From: Clavibacter californiensis
GTDB taxonomy: Bacteria > Actinomycetota > Actinomycetes > Actinomycetales > Microbacteriaceae
DNA length: 64,000 nt
Direction of reading: 5' to 3'
NCBI RefSeq assembly: GCF_021952865.1
Contig: NZ_CP040792.1
Location: 2,604,001-2,668,000, forward strand
Each line of letters begins with the position of its first letter. The first letter of the stretch is position 1. Positions 62,984 to 64,000 of this stretch are shown one piece after another. The notes under the pieces were generated by a model. It searched no databases. It was not told the DNA's origin and saw nothing but the letters and a program-made list of their open reading frames with translations. The translations under genes and the position numbers were made by a program.

Positions 62984-64000
62984 TCAGACGCCCAGCAGCT
63001 GCTCGATGGGCCCGCGCGCGAAGAAGACCAGGAAGCCCGCGGAGACGACCCACAGCAGCGGCGAGACCTCGCGGATGCGACCCGAGAACGAGCGCACGAG
63101 CACCCAGGAGAGGAAGCCGACGCCGATGCCGTTGGCGATCGAGTACGTGAGCGGCATGACGAGCACCGTGAGGAACACGGGCAGCGCGACCGAGAAGTCG
63201 GTCCAGACGATGTCCTTGATCTGCGACGCCATGAGCGTGCCGACGATCACCAGCGCGGCGGCCGCGACCTCGAGCGGCACGACCTGCGTGAGCGGCGTGA
63301 AGAACATGGCCAGGAGGAACAGCACGCCCGTGACCATCGACGCGAGGCCCGTGCGGGCACCCTCGCCGATGCCGGAGGCCGACTCGATGAAGACCGTGTT
63401 CGACGAGCTCGACGTGGCGCCGCCGGCGACCGCGCCGAAGCCCTCGACGACGAGCGCGCCCTTGAGGCGGGGGAAGTCGCCGCGCTCGTCGGAGAGGTCG
63501 GCCGCCTTGGCGAGGCCCGTCATGGTGCCCATTGCGTCGAAGAAGTTCGTGAAGACGAGCGTGAAGACGAGCATCAGGCTCGAGATGATCCCGATGCGGC
63601 CGAACGCGCCGAAGTCGAAGGCGCCGACGAGGCCGAGGTCCGGCAGCGCGACCGGGGTGCCGGGCAGCACGGGCGCATTGAGGTTCCAGCCGGTGGTGCC
63701 CGAGGTGAACGACGGGCCGATGTGGAAGACCTGCTCCACGACGATGGCGATGAGGGTGGTCGCGACGATGCCGATGAGGAGCGCGCCCGGCACGCGGCGG
63801 GCCATGAGCACGCCCATGATCACGAGGCCGAGGATGAAGACGACGGTCGGCAGCGACGCGATGGACCCGTCGATCCCGAGCGCGAGCGGCGACGCGGGCA
63901 CGCCCGTGCCGCGCACGAAGCCGGAGTCGACGAAGCCGATGAACGCGATGAAGAGGCCGATGCCCACCGTGATGGCGGTCTTGAGCTCGCGCGGGACGGC
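62984..64000 (-). CDS. AzgA-like purine permease (C-terminal part)
   Basis: NCS2/AzgA nucleobase transporter cut by the right edge; about 339 residues are visible. The piece begins AVPRELKTAITVGIG, then FVDSGFV, the NCS2 segment DAMGTMTGLAKAADL, and SSSSNTVFIESASGIGEGARTG-type motif (shortened in family alignments), ending FFARGPIEQLLGV. The AzgA branch (guanine/hypoxanthine/adenine) fits better than the uracil/xanthine branch. Complete start lies beyond 64000. Confidence 0.9.
   Translation of the reverse strand, partial: AVPRELKTAITVGIGLFIAFIGFVDSGFVRGTGVPASPLALGIDGSIASLPTVVFILGLVIMGVLMARRVPGALLIGIVATTLIAIVVEQVFHIGPSFTSGTTGWNLNAPVLPGTPVALPDLGLVGAFDFGAFGRIGIISSLMLVFTLVFTNFFDAMGTMTGLAKAADLSDERGDFPRLKGALVVEGFGAVAGGATSSSSNTVFIESASGIGEGARTGLASMVTGVLFLLAMFFTPLTQVVPLEVAAAALVIVGTLMASQIKDIVWTDFSVALPVFLTVLVMPLTYSIANGIGVGFLSWVLVRSFSGRIREVSPLLWVVSAGFLVFFARGPIEQLLGV

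Overview
The window is a stretch of high-G+C, almost fully coding chromosome. Gene content and order point to an actinobacterium of the Microbacteriaceae, probably Clavibacter or a close relative: a recA-recX-miaB operon with ClgR, CinA, PgsA and FtsK upstream; ThyX instead of ThyA; RNase J; Ku with a three-domain LigD; and an actinobacterial-type HelD. The species assignment is inferred from protein flavour only. I see no rRNA, tRNA, CRISPR array, insertion sequence or prophage.

Layout. 0-28 kb is a long minus-strand housekeeping block read from right to left: rpsO, pnp, an M16 peptidase, a phosphatase, dapB, thyX, dapA, rnj, ftsK, pgsA, cinA, clgR, a DUF3046 gene, recA, recX, miaB. It is interrupted by three accessory pieces: a MacAB-like ABC exporter (8.0-11.0 kb), a secreted repeat protein (14.0-15.3 kb) and a 4-kb segment between pnp and the M16 peptidase (20.5-24.6 kb) that includes a lower-G+C PKD-protein/lipoprotein pair. 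28-43 kb holds transporters and metabolism: an MFS exporter coupled to a secreted HNH nuclease, a DASS anion carrier, HelD, a MetE-C-like methyltransferase, apt, lspA, two more redox genes and a Dps/SDR/DUF2945 stress group. 43-50 kb has a two-component system, a frameshifted PBP4-type D,D-carboxypeptidase, a resolvase-like protein lacking catalytic residues, PrsW and an FAD-linked oxidase. 50.9-55.5 kb is a DNA repair cluster (AlkA, Ku, LigD). 55.5-64 kb has a FAH-family enzyme, small and YtxH-like proteins, aspA, polyprenol-phosphate mannose synthase with GtrA, an Nramp-like transporter and a purine permease cut by the window edge.

The most general regulatory signal is that at least 18 genes carry a TANNNT hexamer ending exactly 6-7 bases before the start codon, which is the layout of leaderless transcription. 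This pattern also settles several start codons (dapA, thyX, apt, lspA, the M16 peptidase). Other items worth checking are an eight-G tract that breaks the D,D-carboxypeptidase gene, a perfect 13-bp hairpin between recA and recX, an SOS-like box upstream of recA, and a 20-bp triplication that repeats the stop codon of the FAD oxidase. I found no clear multi-gene system that is new.
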